Origin: Siphonodentalium dalli
Taxonomy: Eukaryota; Mollusca; Scaphopoda; Gadilida; Siphonodentaliidae
Reading direction: 5' to 3'
Assembly (NCBI GenBank): GCA_032622095.1
Contig: CP136063.1
Coordinates: 266,657,426 to 266,721,425 of the forward strand
Length of the DNA: 64,000 nucleotides
Each line of letters begins with the position of its first letter. The first letter of the stretch is position 1. The translations under genes were made by a program, and so were the position numbers. Below the pieces are notes generated by a model. That model had not been told where the DNA came from. It did not search any database and was given only the letters and a program-made list of their open reading frames with translations. This document shows, one piece after another, positions 47,618-58,565 of the stretch.

Positions 47618-49137
47618 CCGGCTGTTTTTTATTTTATTTTTTTGCCTTTGAGGCGCGAGTGTATAAACCGATTGTTTGACCCAGCTTGAGAGGACGCCAT
47701 GTCGATCGAGGCGCGAGTCTATAAACCGATTGTTTGACCCAGCTTGAGAGGACACCATGTCGATCGAGGCGCGAGTCTATAACCCGATTGTTTCACCCAG
47801 CTTGAGGGGACGCCATGTCGATCGAGGCGCGAGTCTATAAACCGATTGTTTGACCCATGCAGCTTGAGAGGACGCCATGTCGATCGAGGCGCGAGTCTAT
47901 AAACCGATTGTTTGATCCAGCTTGAGAGGACGCCATGTCGATCGAGGCGCGAGTCTATAAACCGATTGTTTGACCCAGCTTGAGAGGACGCCATGTCGAT
48001 CGAGGCGCGAGTCTATAAACCGATTGTTTGACCCAGCTTGAGGGGACGCCATGTCGATCGAGGCGCGAGTCTATAAACCGATTGTTTGAACCAGCTTGAG
48101 AGGACGCCATGTCGATCGAGGCGCGAGTCTATAAACCGATTGTTTGACCCAGCTTGAGAGGACGCCATGTCGATCGAGGCGCGAGTCTATAAACCGATTG
48201 TTTGACCCAGCTTGAGAGGACGCCATGTCGATCGAGGCGCGAGTCTATAAACCGATTGTTTGACCCAGCTTGAGACGACGCCATGTCGATCGAGGCGCGA
48301 GTCTATAAACCGATTGTTTCACCCAGCTGTGAGAGGACGCCATGTCGATCGAGGCGCGAGTCTATAAACCGATTGTTTGACCCAGCTTGAGAGGACGCCA
48401 TGTCGATCGAGGCGCGAGTCTATAAACCGATTGTTTGACCCAGCTTGAGAGGACGCCATGTCGATCGAGGCGCGAGTCTATAAACCGATTGTTTGACCCA
48501 TGCAGCTTGAGAGGACGCCATGTCGATCGAGGCGCGAGTCTATAAACCGATTGTTTGACCCATGCAGCTTGAGACGACGCCATGTCGATCGAGGCGCGAG
48601 TCTATAAACCGATTGTTTGACCCAGCTTGATGGGACGCCATGTCGATCGAGGCGCAAGTCTATAAACCGATTGTTTGACCCATGCAGCTTGAGAGGACGA
48701 CATGTCGATCGAGGCGCGAGTCTATAAACCGATTGTTTGACCCAGCTTGAGAGGACGCCATGTCGATCGAGGCGCGAGTCTATAAACCGATTGTTTGACC
48801 CAGCTTGAGAGGACGCCATGTCGATCGAGGCGCGAGCCTATACACCGAGTGTTTGACCCAGCTTGAGAGGACGCCATGTCGATCGAGGCGCGAGTCTATA
48901 AACCGATTGTTTGACCCAGCTGGAGATGACGCCATGTCGATCGAGGCGCGAGTCTATAAACCGATTGTTTAACCCAGCTTGAGAGGACGCCATGTCGATC
49001 GAGGCGCGAGTCTATAAACCGATTGTTTGACCCAGCTTGAGAGGACGCCATGTCGATCGAGGCGCGAGTCTATAAACCGATTGTTTGACCCAGCTTGAGG
49101 GGACGCCATGTCGATCGAGTAAAAATAAAAACAGCCG
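47618..49137. repeat. 58-bp satellite array, about 25 units, between inverted flanks
   Basis: The unit runs GAGGCGCGAGTCTATAAACC, GATTGTTTGACCCAGCTTGA, GAGGACGCCATGTCGATC. A minority variant has an extra ATGC and is 62 bp long. The array proper spans about 47650-49118. CCGGCTGTTTTTTATTTTA on its left and TAAAAATAAAAACAGCCGG on its right are inverted, so the array may be the inside of a transposon. Long minus-strand frames exist only because the unit lacks stops there. Confidence 0.93.
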
Positions 49138-49845
49138 GGAATTTACCAACATTTTAGGGTCCGTTTGGTCGCCAGAGTCCAGTTATACCCAATTTGTGGA
49201 CGGGTATATAATGAAATACCCGGGTATTTTTTCGACAGTGATTTGTCCCTATAGGGTGGCTATGGACAAATTCTTCCCAAACGTGGCCACTAATAGTATA
49301 TATCTCACAATCGGGAGTTTACTAAATTCTGGAGCCTGGCGACCAAATTTGTGGCCGGGTATAATGAAATACCTGGGTATTTTGGACAGATGTTTGCCCC
49401 TATAGGGTGGCAATGGACGAATTCACCCCAAAAGTTGCCACTATTAACATACATCTCTCACAATCGGGAATTTGCCAACATTTTATATATGGTCCGTTTT
49501 GGTCGCCACTCCAGTTACGCCCAATTTGTGGCCGGGTATAATGAAATAGCCGGTTATTTTTTGGATAGTGCATGGTGGGCATGGACGAATTCACCCTCAA
49601 AAGTTACCACTAATAGTATAAATCTCTCGCAATCAGCAATTTATCAACATGGTTAATGTGGTCTGTTTTGGTTGCCAGACTCCAGTTATACGTCCAATTT
49701 ATGGCCGGGTATAATAATGTAAAATCCGGGTATTTTTTTGGACATTTATTTGCCCCTATAGGGTGGTTATGGTCGAATTCATTACTAAATCGTCAACGAT
49801 TAGTATTGTATTTACACAGTCGTGAATTTAGCAGGGAATTCTGAT
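49138..49845. repeat. About 170-bp tandem repeat, four diverged units
   Basis: Each unit contains GGGAATTTACCAACATTTT-like, TGTGGCCGGGTATAATGAAA-like and CCCCTATAGGGTGG words. The units start near 49138, 49312, 49467 and 49637. Divergence is much higher than in the adjacent 58-bp array. Confidence 0.8.
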
Positions 49846-50346
49846 TTTAAAAAATCCCGGTGAAATCCCGGCGATGCATATGTGGGATCCCGGTGACTAC
49901 CGTCATTGCCGTTAATTTATTTCGAATTTGATGCTGCATATGATGCTGGAAACTGCAATAGCCTAAGCGTTGTTGTCGAACATGCATCATTTGATCATTC
50001 TTGTCGTCATTCCGTCGAATTTCTCGAATCAGAGGCTGAATATGAAGTGTATATATACATTAAAAATATTTGATTCGGAGGCTGAATAAGGAACTGGGAA
50101 CTGGACACTAGCAAGATCTGAATCGGAGGCTGAATATCGAACAATGCACTGGGGACTAATTCATGGGCCTTGTTGATATCTAGTATTACTTTGACATTTC
50201 AACTTTCAACATTCCTAATCGCTCCATTGACTGTAACACATGAAATTATCCCCATCCAAGTTGAGCTACAGTGTCATTGGTACTTTCATTACGAGAACAG
50301 GCTGGAAACTTACATGAATAAACCAACTCACGATTTAGTGACTTAC
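49846..50346. other. Unrecognised stretch
   Basis: GAATCGGAGGCTGAATA-like words recur three times at 50030-50140. No gene was called. Further exons of the candidate at 50347-51332 could lie here, but I could not place one. Confidence 0.35.
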
Positions 50347-50426
50347 CAGATGCATGTTTATATAATATGTTTTCGCTGTGGCCCGCGCCGTCCAACGGAA
50401 TAACGGGTAAAAGTCCCCCTATGCAG
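50347..50426 (-). CDS. Candidate second exon of a hypothetical gene
   Basis: On the minus strand, AAATATAG precedes an 80-nt block that ends G|GTAAGT (donor 50346-50341). In the phase left by the exon at 51202-51332, the block is open and reads CIGGLLPVIPLDGAGHSEN and onward. Donor, acceptor and phase agree and the composition is protein-like, but the acceptor lacks a strong pyrimidine tract and no family is recognised. Confidence 0.27.
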
Positions 50427-50715
50427 CTATATTTAGAATCTAATACGTCCAACATGAACCTATTTGAATATTTAGGTCCAACATGAACATATTTGCACGA
50501 GGATATGTTGCACTGTCAACCCATCAAACTGCAGTTGGAAGACCGAGTTCAGTCCCCTGCTCGACCATTGCCATTACTTATAAATAATCTGAAGAAAGCT
50601 CGCGTTTTTTTATTTAAGACAATTCATTCTGCATTATTCTGAGAAACCCAACTATCTGCATGCATTTTAAAATTGTTTCGATCAAATCAGAATGATTTGT
50701 AACTGACAAAACGCT
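50427..50715. other. Unrecognised stretch (possible intron)
   Basis: No repeat or gene was recognised. Confidence 0.35.
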
Positions 50716-51164
50716 TTAACGGGAGACTGTACCTAAATCGAGCTGTGTATGGGGCAATCTACTACTACACTCAACAGAAACATATCCAATAAAAGGGAGA
50801 CTGTACCTAAATCGAGCTATGTATATGGGGCAATCTCCTACTACACTCAACAGAACATATCCAATAAAAAAATTAATATGAGTCAAGAATGAGAGTTAAA
50901 TACACTAACCACGTATAACAATAATTATAACGAAAAATTAGTAAAATTCTTAAGCCATTTACTCATTTTCATTATAATCGCCATGTTGTTTTACATCGAT
51001 CATAGAGTAGAGTAATATAAATTTGTGCTGATTCCTGACTCAAATTCATTCATTTGTTGCATATTTTGGATATTTGGATATAGTGGGATATGGTTTATAC
51101 AATGGTTGGATAGAGTGGGATATGGTTTATACAATGGCTGAATTTAGGTACAGTCTCCCTTTAA
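50716..51164. mobile_element. F6 MITE with internal duplications (TTAA)
   Basis: TTAA lies at 50716-50719 and 51161-51164. The ends GGGAGACTGTACCTAAAT and its inverse (ATTTAGGTACAGTCTCCC) define the TIR. The left arm of about 74 bp is tandemly duplicated (50720 and 50794). On the right, GTGGGATATGGTTTATACAA is duplicated too. Confidence 0.85.
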
Positions 51165-51201
51165 ATTAAAACAAATGTCAGATTTAATTACACACATATA
51201 C

Positions 51202-51332
51202 GTGACGGCAGTGGTCAGACCAGCGTACCGATGGGACTGAACTCTGCTTTGCAGTTTGTCAACGCAGTTCACTGTGTCATCAAATATTTTGTATTTCCAG
51301 CTGTGAGATGAGCGTGGAAACATCAGCGCCAT
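51202..51332 (-). CDS. Candidate first coding exon of a hypothetical gene
   Basis: On the minus strand, an ATG at 51332-51330 in the context AAGATGG opens a frame starting MALMFPRSSHSWKYKIF. It ends at a plausible donor, CAC|GTATAT (51201-51196), after 43 codons plus two bases, the phase expected by the exon at 50347-50426. The AAGATGGCG start also resembles a YY1-type element often found at gene starts. Upstream sequence at 51480-51650 is richer in CpG. No signal peptide or known domain was recognised. Confidence 0.3.
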
Positions 51333-51660
51333 CTTAAACCGTTCTTGTAATCTGACTTGTACATTAGTTCCACAGTAGCACTTTACCTAAATGGAAGACT
51401 GTCTGTAACGAGACCTTACGATGTCCACAAATCATTGGGGACTTGAAATTTAATGAAGCGATTCGCTCTCGATATAACTGCATTAACCTCTCTCCAAATT
51501 AAAATCGGCGACCAGTGGAGTCGGCGGCCGGATCGTCTCCTGTCAGTTCTGGTTCGTTTTCATTGAACTTGAGAATGCAACAAAAGGCCTGCAAAGTCGT
51601 ACAGCGCACCACAATACAGCCCCATTGTGAGAGCGCATCGTCGGAAATTAATTTTGTCTA
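51333..51660 (-). promoter_or_regulatory. CpG-richer upstream region with an exon-like block
   Basis: Around 51498-51655 the sequence is richer in CpG than the surroundings. It is open in one frame on each strand for about 50 codons: the minus-strand frame includes FNENEPELTGDDPAAD, and the plus-strand frame includes SAAGSSPVSSGSFSL. It could be a leader or promoter of the minus-strand candidate, or an exon of another gene. The strand cannot be decided by eye. Confidence 0.22.
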
Positions 51661-51890
51661 AAGCATTCGCCCGAAAACCTCACGCAAGCATGTTTGATTG
51701 TTGAGGCACGTGATATCATGTGCTAATTGGTCCAAACACAGAGAATGGATCGAATTACAAGTGATTGTTAAAATAAATTTCTGTTTGTGGAGACAGAAAG
51801 ACCGTCGCGCTGCGATCTGTGCGATGACACGCAGAATCCACATTTGACACTGTTTGACGTTCAATTGGAGAAATTAAAGTAATAGATTGC
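51661..51890. other. Unrecognised stretch
   Basis: The minus-strand frame 51658-51864 shows no domain. Nothing else was seen. Confidence 0.3.
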
Positions 51891-52012
51891 AGTTACTATT
51901 GCTGGCGGGGTCACTCTCAGTTATTATTACTGACGGGGTCACTCTCACAGTTATTATTGCTGACGGGGTCACTCTCACAGTTACTATTGCTGGCGGGGTC
52001 ACTCTCACTAAA
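51891..52012. repeat. 30-bp minisatellite, four units
   Basis: The unit is AGTTATTATTGCTGACGGGG followed by TCACTCTCAC. Because 30 is a multiple of three, both strands stay open (plus-strand peptide VIIADGVTLT repeated). I treat this as a by-product. Confidence 0.9.
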
Positions 52013-52045
52013 AAATATGCTGAATGGTACACAGGTTTTTTGTTA

Positions 52046-52305
52046 AGTGATGTGAAACACTCCGGTATGGTGGTCAAATAGAAATGGAGAATAATCTTGT
52101 TCAAAGTAGTATTTTTTACAAATAGTAAATCCAACTTGACAACACACATCGTCATTCTAAAATGTGAATTAAATGCAGTAACTCTCGATGGGGAAATCGT
52201 TTTCGTTAGTTTACGCCACGTCCCGCATCGAGTAGTAAATATTTACAATTGAGCGTAGTTCTGACGATGTTTTCTATGGAGAAGTACGGTCGATTTGCTT
52301 AAAAG
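52046..52305 (+). repeat. R2 dispersed repeat, copy 3
   Basis: It starts AGTGATGTGAAACACTCCGG and runs to TCGATTTGCTTAAAAG. It is collinear with copy 2, with a few small indels. Confidence 0.75.
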
Positions 52306-52571
52306 TCATGGACTCATGGTTGCATAATTGTGTTTTGGTTTAAATGGGGGTTTTCGTTATTACAGCCGCTAGCCGCTGGTTTTGTCAGTTCTACGGTTGG
52401 AGGAAAGGCCGCACACTGCATCTGGAAACGATGGACCTATAAACGCATCGTGAACAAGGGGTTGGCCTCTCTCGTTTTTCTAATGTTGTTGATGTAGACC
52501 CACCAACCCACTGGTGCCTAGCGTATAGATTGACTCTATTTTTGATCCATATGCGCCGTCCTGCATATGGG

Positions 52572-52682
52572 TTAACCCTTCCATGACTGGAGCTTCCTGT
52601 ATGGAGCCCCATACATGTGGCAGCCTGTATTGCTGATTGTCGTCTGCTCACATCTGTGAGGGGCTCCATATGGGTATTTTAA
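52572..52682. mobile_element. F3 left-end fragment with the second hairpin module
   Basis: TTAACCCTTCCATGACTGGA at the left is followed by a hairpin in which GGAGCCCCATACAT pairs with the GTGAGGGGCTCC side, enclosing TTGTCGTCTGCTCA. That hairpin also occurs in P1, P11 and P12. The right boundary is the TTAA at 52679 shared with the next F3 copy. Confidence 0.65.
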
Positions 52683-52900
52683 CCCTTCCATGACTGGAGC
52701 ATCCTGACATTTTGTGAAAACCCCATGCCAAAGCATGCAAGACAGTACATTGGCCTAACAATATTTACCTTGACCTTGTAAGCGAGTGAATTCTCTTGTA
52801 TGTGCGTGGCTCCCAATGGGAGACTCGTATATATAAGATACCGCACTAGCACAGGATATTTAATGCTGCACAAGCGCGGCTCCCGCCACGAAAGGGTTAA
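52679..52900 (+). mobile_element. F3 MITE, copy 3
   Basis: TTAA lies at 52679-52682 and 52897-52900. The left end is CCCTTCCATGACTGGAGC and the right end CGCCACGAAAGGG. The left hairpin is largely deleted; the right one keeps GGCTCCC-AAT-GGGAGACTC. Confidence 0.8.
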
Positions 52901-53561
52901 ATGGACATGGCTAATTTGAACATCCAAATTATGTAAGCGTATTTTTTAAGGAGGGCTAAGAAATATAGATCGATAAATAAATACACGAATTAATATAAAT
53001 TTGTAGACTCTAAAAAGAAATACAATTTCCCAGCTGTTCAAAGTTTTTCGCCGAAATGAGAACAGGCTCTGTATTTTCATTACACGTTTGTTCCAAGAAT
53101 TATAGTGTTCCTGCTGTTCCATGTTTACTAATCCGTATGGGCAAGTATACATACATACAACAAGTGTGTATGGTGGATACAGGGGTAGGGTATATTTAAG
53201 ACAATCAAATCGCAACAGCCGATATCAGTCATATCTGATATAATTTAAAACAGTGATTCCAAGATATGAGATCATATATATAGACAAAAGAATCACACAG
53301 AGACCATATCGGGAAAGCAGGCATATGGAAATATACCTTCGGGGTGGTCAGGGTATGTTTTTAATTTTGATGGGGGACAAATTACTGAACATTAATATAT
53401 CTCATTAAAGTCGTGGTATACACACCATGGTGCCGTCGTCGGGGTCCATTCGTAGTCTGGGTTAATTCGGGACATATGCCCCGTTTAAGTCGCTTATAAT
53501 TATCGCAGTAAGATATGGTTATTCGGATAGACCAATAGGTATACCTATATATACATCATCC
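52901..53561. other. Unrecognised stretch
   Basis: No gene or repeat was recognised. Confidence 0.4.
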
Positions 53562-53834
53562 TTAAAGTGGGACTGTACACTAAATCCGGACATTTATGGG
53601 ACCATCTCATTTTATACTCAAGAGAATATAAACTCATACACTCATTTTCATTATAATTACCATGTTGCTTTTATCGTTCAATTAGCACATGTGTGCATTT
53701 TGCACTAATCCATACCCAAATTCATTCATCACTAATCCATACTCAAATTCATTCATTTGTTGCATATTTTCTGTTGAGTATAAAAGGAGATGGTCCCCAT
53801 AAATGGTCGGATTTAGTGGACAGTCCCCCTTTAA
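53562..53834. mobile_element. F6-related MITE (TTAA)
   Basis: TTAA lies at 53562-53565 and 53831-53834. The ends AGTGGGACTGTACACTAAAT and its inverse (ATTTAGTGGACAGTCCCCCT) pair and extend into GGACATTTATGGGACCATCT. The minus-strand frame inside reads a short duplication (AATCCATACTCAAATTCATT). Confidence 0.85.
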
Positions 53835-54326
53835 GACTACATCTGAGAAGTATATCGCGCTAACCACTATATATATTTCACAATTCCCCATGCCCTCTTG
53901 AGTTACTTTACACAAAACATCTTATGTTGTCCCTCCTCTGCAAAGCGCTTTATAATCTGCAACCTGCATTCAAATTAGTCATATAAATATTGCACGCAGT
54001 TATTTCATCCATGTGATCACAATATGTCCACACATACATGTATTTTATATAGATTATATTGATATGCTGTTCTGACGTGATAAAACAAAATATAGCTTCA
54101 AAAAGTAAGGAATTGTCAGATGGTACATTGAATATGTCCTATACGTTATTGATTCTATACGTTATTGATTATTATATGTCCTATACGTTATTGATTCTTT
54201 ATTTGTATAATATTTTCAACCTCATGACAAGAGTGGTAAAAACGGGATTGTCTAAATGGGTCGTCTCCTGACCGCCGCTATATACATGTACACATAATGT
54301 GAAACAAGCCAATGTTATAATATTTT
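53835..54326. other. Unrecognised stretch
   Basis: ATGTCCTATACGTTATTGAT is repeated near 54140-54195. No gene was seen. Confidence 0.4.
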
Positions 54327-54510
54327 TTGGAGAACTACAACTTCATACAAACTAATCTGGCATACGAAGCGTTGGGTTTGCCCTTTATTACGGAAACCCG
54401 AAACTGGATACACACGACCTCTCGGCCTGTCTCAATATTTGCCTCCAATGGTCACTGCGAAGAGTCAAATTTCCTGAAAATCACAGCCCCAGCCAGGAAG
54501 GTAATAAGTC
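54327..54510 (+). other. Weak exon-like block
   Basis: A plus-strand frame starting MENYNFIQTNLAYEALG runs through a protein-like stretch (RPVSIFASNGHCEESNF) and meets a possible donor, AG|GTAATA, near 54501. No acceptor, domain or neighbour exon was identified. Confidence 0.2.
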
Positions 54511-54934
54511 AGAACCTTTCTAATGCAATATATGGCAGCCTGGAACATATTCAATTAGATAAATCAGAGAGTTCCTGTGCAAGTTGATCCATTTATGTAG
54601 ATAGAACGTAAACAGTATCTTTCTGATTAATCCAATTTTTATCGGAACTTGTTTATTTTCGATGAAATTTCTATCAATTAACATCGACTGAGTAGTGTCA
54701 TCCTTGAGGTCCGGTCTTATTGTATAAATCGATAGCAGGAATGAGTCGTCTATGAACAAAGGGAACAAACTCGATGTATTTCAATGTGCAAATTTCCGAT
54801 TTTATTTTATGCGTTCTCACTTTGAGAGCTGTTTACATATTTTACGATTTTTTCGACACACATGTTTGACATGCAAACTTTACTACAATTACCATCCGAG
54901 AGCCTAGTGGAAAACAGGCAATGTCAGATCGAGC
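54511..54934. other. Unrecognised stretch
   Basis: No gene or repeat was recognised. Confidence 0.35.
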
Positions 54935-55378
54935 CTGAGTTTAGTGTGCCTGTCATTTGCAGAATGAGGTCCCCAGAATGTGAATTTAGTGACGCTATCC
55001 CGAATAGCGGGCTAGCATCACTGAATTCACCCTCTGTGGACCTCATTACGCATGGCTTCATCTGTTATGGGAGACATAGACTCAGATTGAAGTTCCCAAA
55101 TGTTGAATTTTGTGATGTACACACATTGGGAACCTCGATTATGCAATGTGTCGACTTCCAATTTGGGGATATAGAAAAACTAAACTAAAAAAGAAATAGA
55201 ATCTATGTGAAGAAATTTCTATAGAAATTTGATCATAAAGAAACTTTCCAGAGAAGATGAGGCCTAAACAGAATGATGTCCACAGAGGGTGAATTTAGTG
55301 ATGCTAGCCTGCTATGCGGGATAGCGTCACTAAATTAACCCTCTGGTGACCTAATTATGCAAGGCACACTAAATTCAG
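54935..55378 (+). mobile_element. S element, copy 4
   Basis: The ends CTGAGTTTAGTGTGCC and CACTAAATTCAG are inverted. It has two palindromic subterminal blocks with GAATGAGGTCC and GCTATCCCG/GCGGGATAGC, and an AT-rich middle. It is the same architecture as copies 1 and 3. Confidence 0.8.
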
Positions 55379-55678
55379 GGTTGCATCAGATGAAATGAAC
55401 AAGCCACTGCCTTTTGTTGAACTTGAGTAGAGAGAGGGCTGAACCAGAGTTATTATATAGAGAGATACCACACTATATGATCAGGTGAATAATGATGATA
55501 GCCGAAGACTTAAGATGCAATTGATGGAAATATGTGTGGGTTGTAAGCAAACATCTACTATGGTGACATATATGTGCAACTGATATATATTACTTCCGAA
55601 AAACAGGAACAGGACAGTAACTTTCCCAAAATATTAGGGAGGTGTATTGTATCTTTGTCCGACATCTCCGCCAAATTA
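55379..55678. other. Unrecognised stretch
   Basis: No gene or repeat was recognised. Confidence 0.35.
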
Positions 55679-56097
55679 CCCGACATAATAATTGGATTTT
55701 TTTACCCTGTGCCAATGCATTCTCTTATATATGCGAGTCGACCATAGGTCGCCTCGCATATATAAGAGAATGCATTGGCTTAACAATTTTTTATCATGTT
55801 TTTTAAATAAATGTTTCTTACAATTTGTAGGACATAAAATAAAAAAAAATCCATTACCCTGTAGGGAGCCCCACATATATATAGAAGCACATAGAAGAGT
55901 GTCGTCTGCTCATGTTTGTCTGGGGCTCTGCATGGGTGAAATTATAAAATTGTTAAAGAATACAAGAACAAATTATTATAATTGTAAAAAATTGTTAGGC
56001 CAATGCATTCTCTTATATATGCGAGGCGACCTATGGTCGACTCGCATATATAAGAGAATGCATTGGCACAGGGTAAAAATATCCCGACATAATAATT
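55679..56097. mobile_element. Hairpin MITE P11 with long flanking duplication
   Basis: Hairpin modules at 55712-55778 and 56000-56066 are inverted, and the ends read TTTTTTTACCCTGTGCC and GGCACAGGGTAAAAAT. The 15-bp direct repeat CCCGACATAATAATT flanks the unit at 55679-55693 and 56083-56097. The interior hairpin GGGAGCCCCACATATA to TCTGGGGCTCTG lies at 55864-55930. Confidence 0.85.
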
Positions 56098-57677
56098 TGA
56101 CATACTGAAACCAAATATCAAAGGCAGAATGTATCCAAACTAGAATGTCAAACAAATAAAACGAAGGTGGTTTATTTTGCAGAATGGTTATTATTCACTT
56201 CACTCCGACAAACTTTATATTTCACTCTGCCACTGTGTTATATTTATAATTTATTTGGAATTTTTTAAACACTTTCTTCGTACAAAATACAAAATGAATA
56301 ATTATACAACCATGTGTGACTAATCTGGGAGACCTGTGGTTACAATGAGTTAAAAAATATATGGTTTAAGAAATTCAAGGTTTCCCATCCGTAATCCAGT
56401 TTTTCAGTCAGGGGTCAGTTGGAGGTGTTGTGATGTTGTATAGTTGTGGTCTGTAGGTTAATGAGTGACATTGCAATATCTCCATCATAGTCTCTGATGT
56501 TATATTGGAACAATGGTGTAGGGCAATATTGATGTCATAACACAATTTGCACAACAAAACTTGTAGAAATGGACAACTCAGGTATAGAGCCAATTTTCTG
56601 CATTCTAATGCGCTGCTATAATTGTATGTATATTATCTAAGTCTTTGTTGGTTACCTTTGGTTTACGTTTACTCCAGGCATACTATTTTACAATTCTGCC
56701 GGGCCATATTCCTTGACGTTAATAGCCACATACTTCATATGACCACATGTACAATATATTTGCCCCACAATTGTCAGACGAAGGAACTCCCTGGAGTATT
56801 GAGGGAGGTGTCACTCTACTTCACCCTAATAAGTTTATTGTTAACCTCCTCAATTTAGGAGAGCATATATACAAATGACAAATATATACATGTTATATAA
56901 ATATGTATGCAAATGTTATACTAATCGCAATATTAATCGTACAGTGTTTACGCCATGTCACATGCATGCGGCCAGGTTCTGACATTTTCAAGTTTTAAGT
57001 GTTAGTGTGGTCGGTGATAATCTAGAGAATTTAGAAATGGGAAGGCATACATAGAGGTGCGTTGCCCCTTTAAACCTGATTAGCAATATCACATGCGTGT
57101 GATCGAGCGAAATAAAATTTCCAAATAAAATATTTACTGGACATCAAAGTTGAGTATAAGAAATTGAGAATGTGTGTCTTCATATTACCTTCTCGTGTGA
57201 ATTTAGACAAAGGTTTCAAACATCGAATTCAGAAGGTAGCATGTATCATATGAACATGGCCTATTTAAGAAACTGGAAATAAATTAGCAATATCACATGT
57301 CCATCTTATCTGGTTTTTCGTATGGCATATTGTGATATTTATATAAATGAGAACATAGGGAAAATCCTCCCAAATTAAAGAGGGAAATCGCTGATCAGAA
57401 CTTTCGGGTAGTATGAGAAATAATCTACACCTGGTATCTGGTATTACTGGGACGTAACACCTTATTCCCGAGATATAATAAGCTGTATTGATAGTCCATA
57501 ATTGATCTAAACCATTGTGGTAACAATACCGCTTGGTGTTATATCAAAATAACTCAAATTAAAGGATTTGTGATATAGTCATCAAACATTAAAATAGTTT
57601 TTCCTCCACCAAAAACAAAAACACTGTTAAAAGTTGTTTTAGTCGCTGTTGTGACTTCAGTATACCGATTTAAACAA
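56098..57677. other. Unrecognised stretch
   Basis: About 1.6 kb, AT-rich, with no supported gene. The short frames at 56408-56593 and 56622-56858 lack coding signs. No repeat was matched. Confidence 0.45.
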
Positions 57678-58136
57678 TATGTGACACGCCATATCAAATC
57701 CAGTCGGGATTTTTTTTTACCCTGTGCCAATGCATTCTCTTATATATGCGAGTCGACCATAGGTCGCCTCGCATATATAAGAGAATGCATTGGCTTAACA
57801 TTTTTTTATCATGTTTTTTAAATAAATGTTTCTTACAATTTTTAGGACATAAAATAAAAAAACATCCATTACCCTGCAGGGAGCCCCACACATATATAGA
57901 AGCACACAGAAGAGTGTCGTCTGCTCATGTTTGTCTGGGGCTCTGTATGGGTGAAATTATAAAATTGTTAAAGAATACAAGAAAAAATTATTAAAATTGT
58001 AAAAAATTGTTAGGCCAATGCATTCTCTTATATATGCGAGGCGACCTATGGTCGACTCGCATATATAAGAGAATGCATTGGTACAGGGTAAAAAAAATCC
58101 CGACTTCCGACTGGATTTGATATGGCGGGTCACATA
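57678..58136. mobile_element. Hairpin MITE P12, full-length TGTGACCCGCC family
   Basis: The TIRs begin ATATGTGACACGCCATATC and continue AAATCCAGTCGGGATTTTTT into ACCCTGTGCC. The hairpins are at 57727-57793 and 58015-58081. The internal second hairpin is at about 57880-57945. The same left end recurs at 63930-64000, showing the outer sequence belongs to the element. No target duplication was resolved. Confidence 0.85.
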
Positions 58137-58565
58137 TCTGATTTTGAACTCGCCCCAGGTCCACTATGTCAATAAGTGGTATTTTTTTTCCTCTCAGGCC
58201 ATAGTTCACCGTTATAACCGCTTAAAAACAAAATATAATTTACTTCCCATCTACAGATGACGGAGATACTGGAATGGGCGTATTTTACACCCCGGGACTA
58301 TGAATTCGGAATATTAAAGTGTCAGTGACACTGTACATAGCTCAACTTAAGGGTCCCAAAGTATTAATTCATACAAAAAGTAAAATCCAAGATGGCTGCC
58401 ATCAGAGAAAAGACACAATACACGCACTCGCTCATGCTCTCGATCCAGGACATGGAAGAGCGGACTCTGACATGACCTGGCTAGCTACTTTCGTACCAGT
58501 GACTTTCGGAAATATTTAAAGGCACATATTGTGTTGGGACCATCTTTTTTTAGGCACCGTTCAAC
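58137..58565. other. Stretch with a possible gene start
   Basis: At 58388 CCAAGATGGCTGCC resembles a YY1-type start element. The ATG inside opens a 27-codon frame (MAAIREKTQYTHSLML and onward) to a TGA. It may be an upstream ORF or a truncated exon. Support is weak. Confidence 0.2.

Noticed and set aside
47650-49118. Repetitive protein encoded by long minus-strand frames (up to 113 codons)
   Set aside because: The frames are direct translations of the 58-bp satellite, start at arbitrary units and have no independent support.
51887-52081. Small protein with 10-residue repeats
   Set aside because: The unit is a 30-bp minisatellite open on both strands. There is no start context or conserved flank.
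6316-58209. A recurrent peptide of about 50 residues (with CILLYMRVDHRSPRIYKRMHW) as a conserved protein
   Set aside because: It is the translation of the 67-bp hairpin and spacer. It is conserved because the DNA is, and it appears on both strands of a palindrome.
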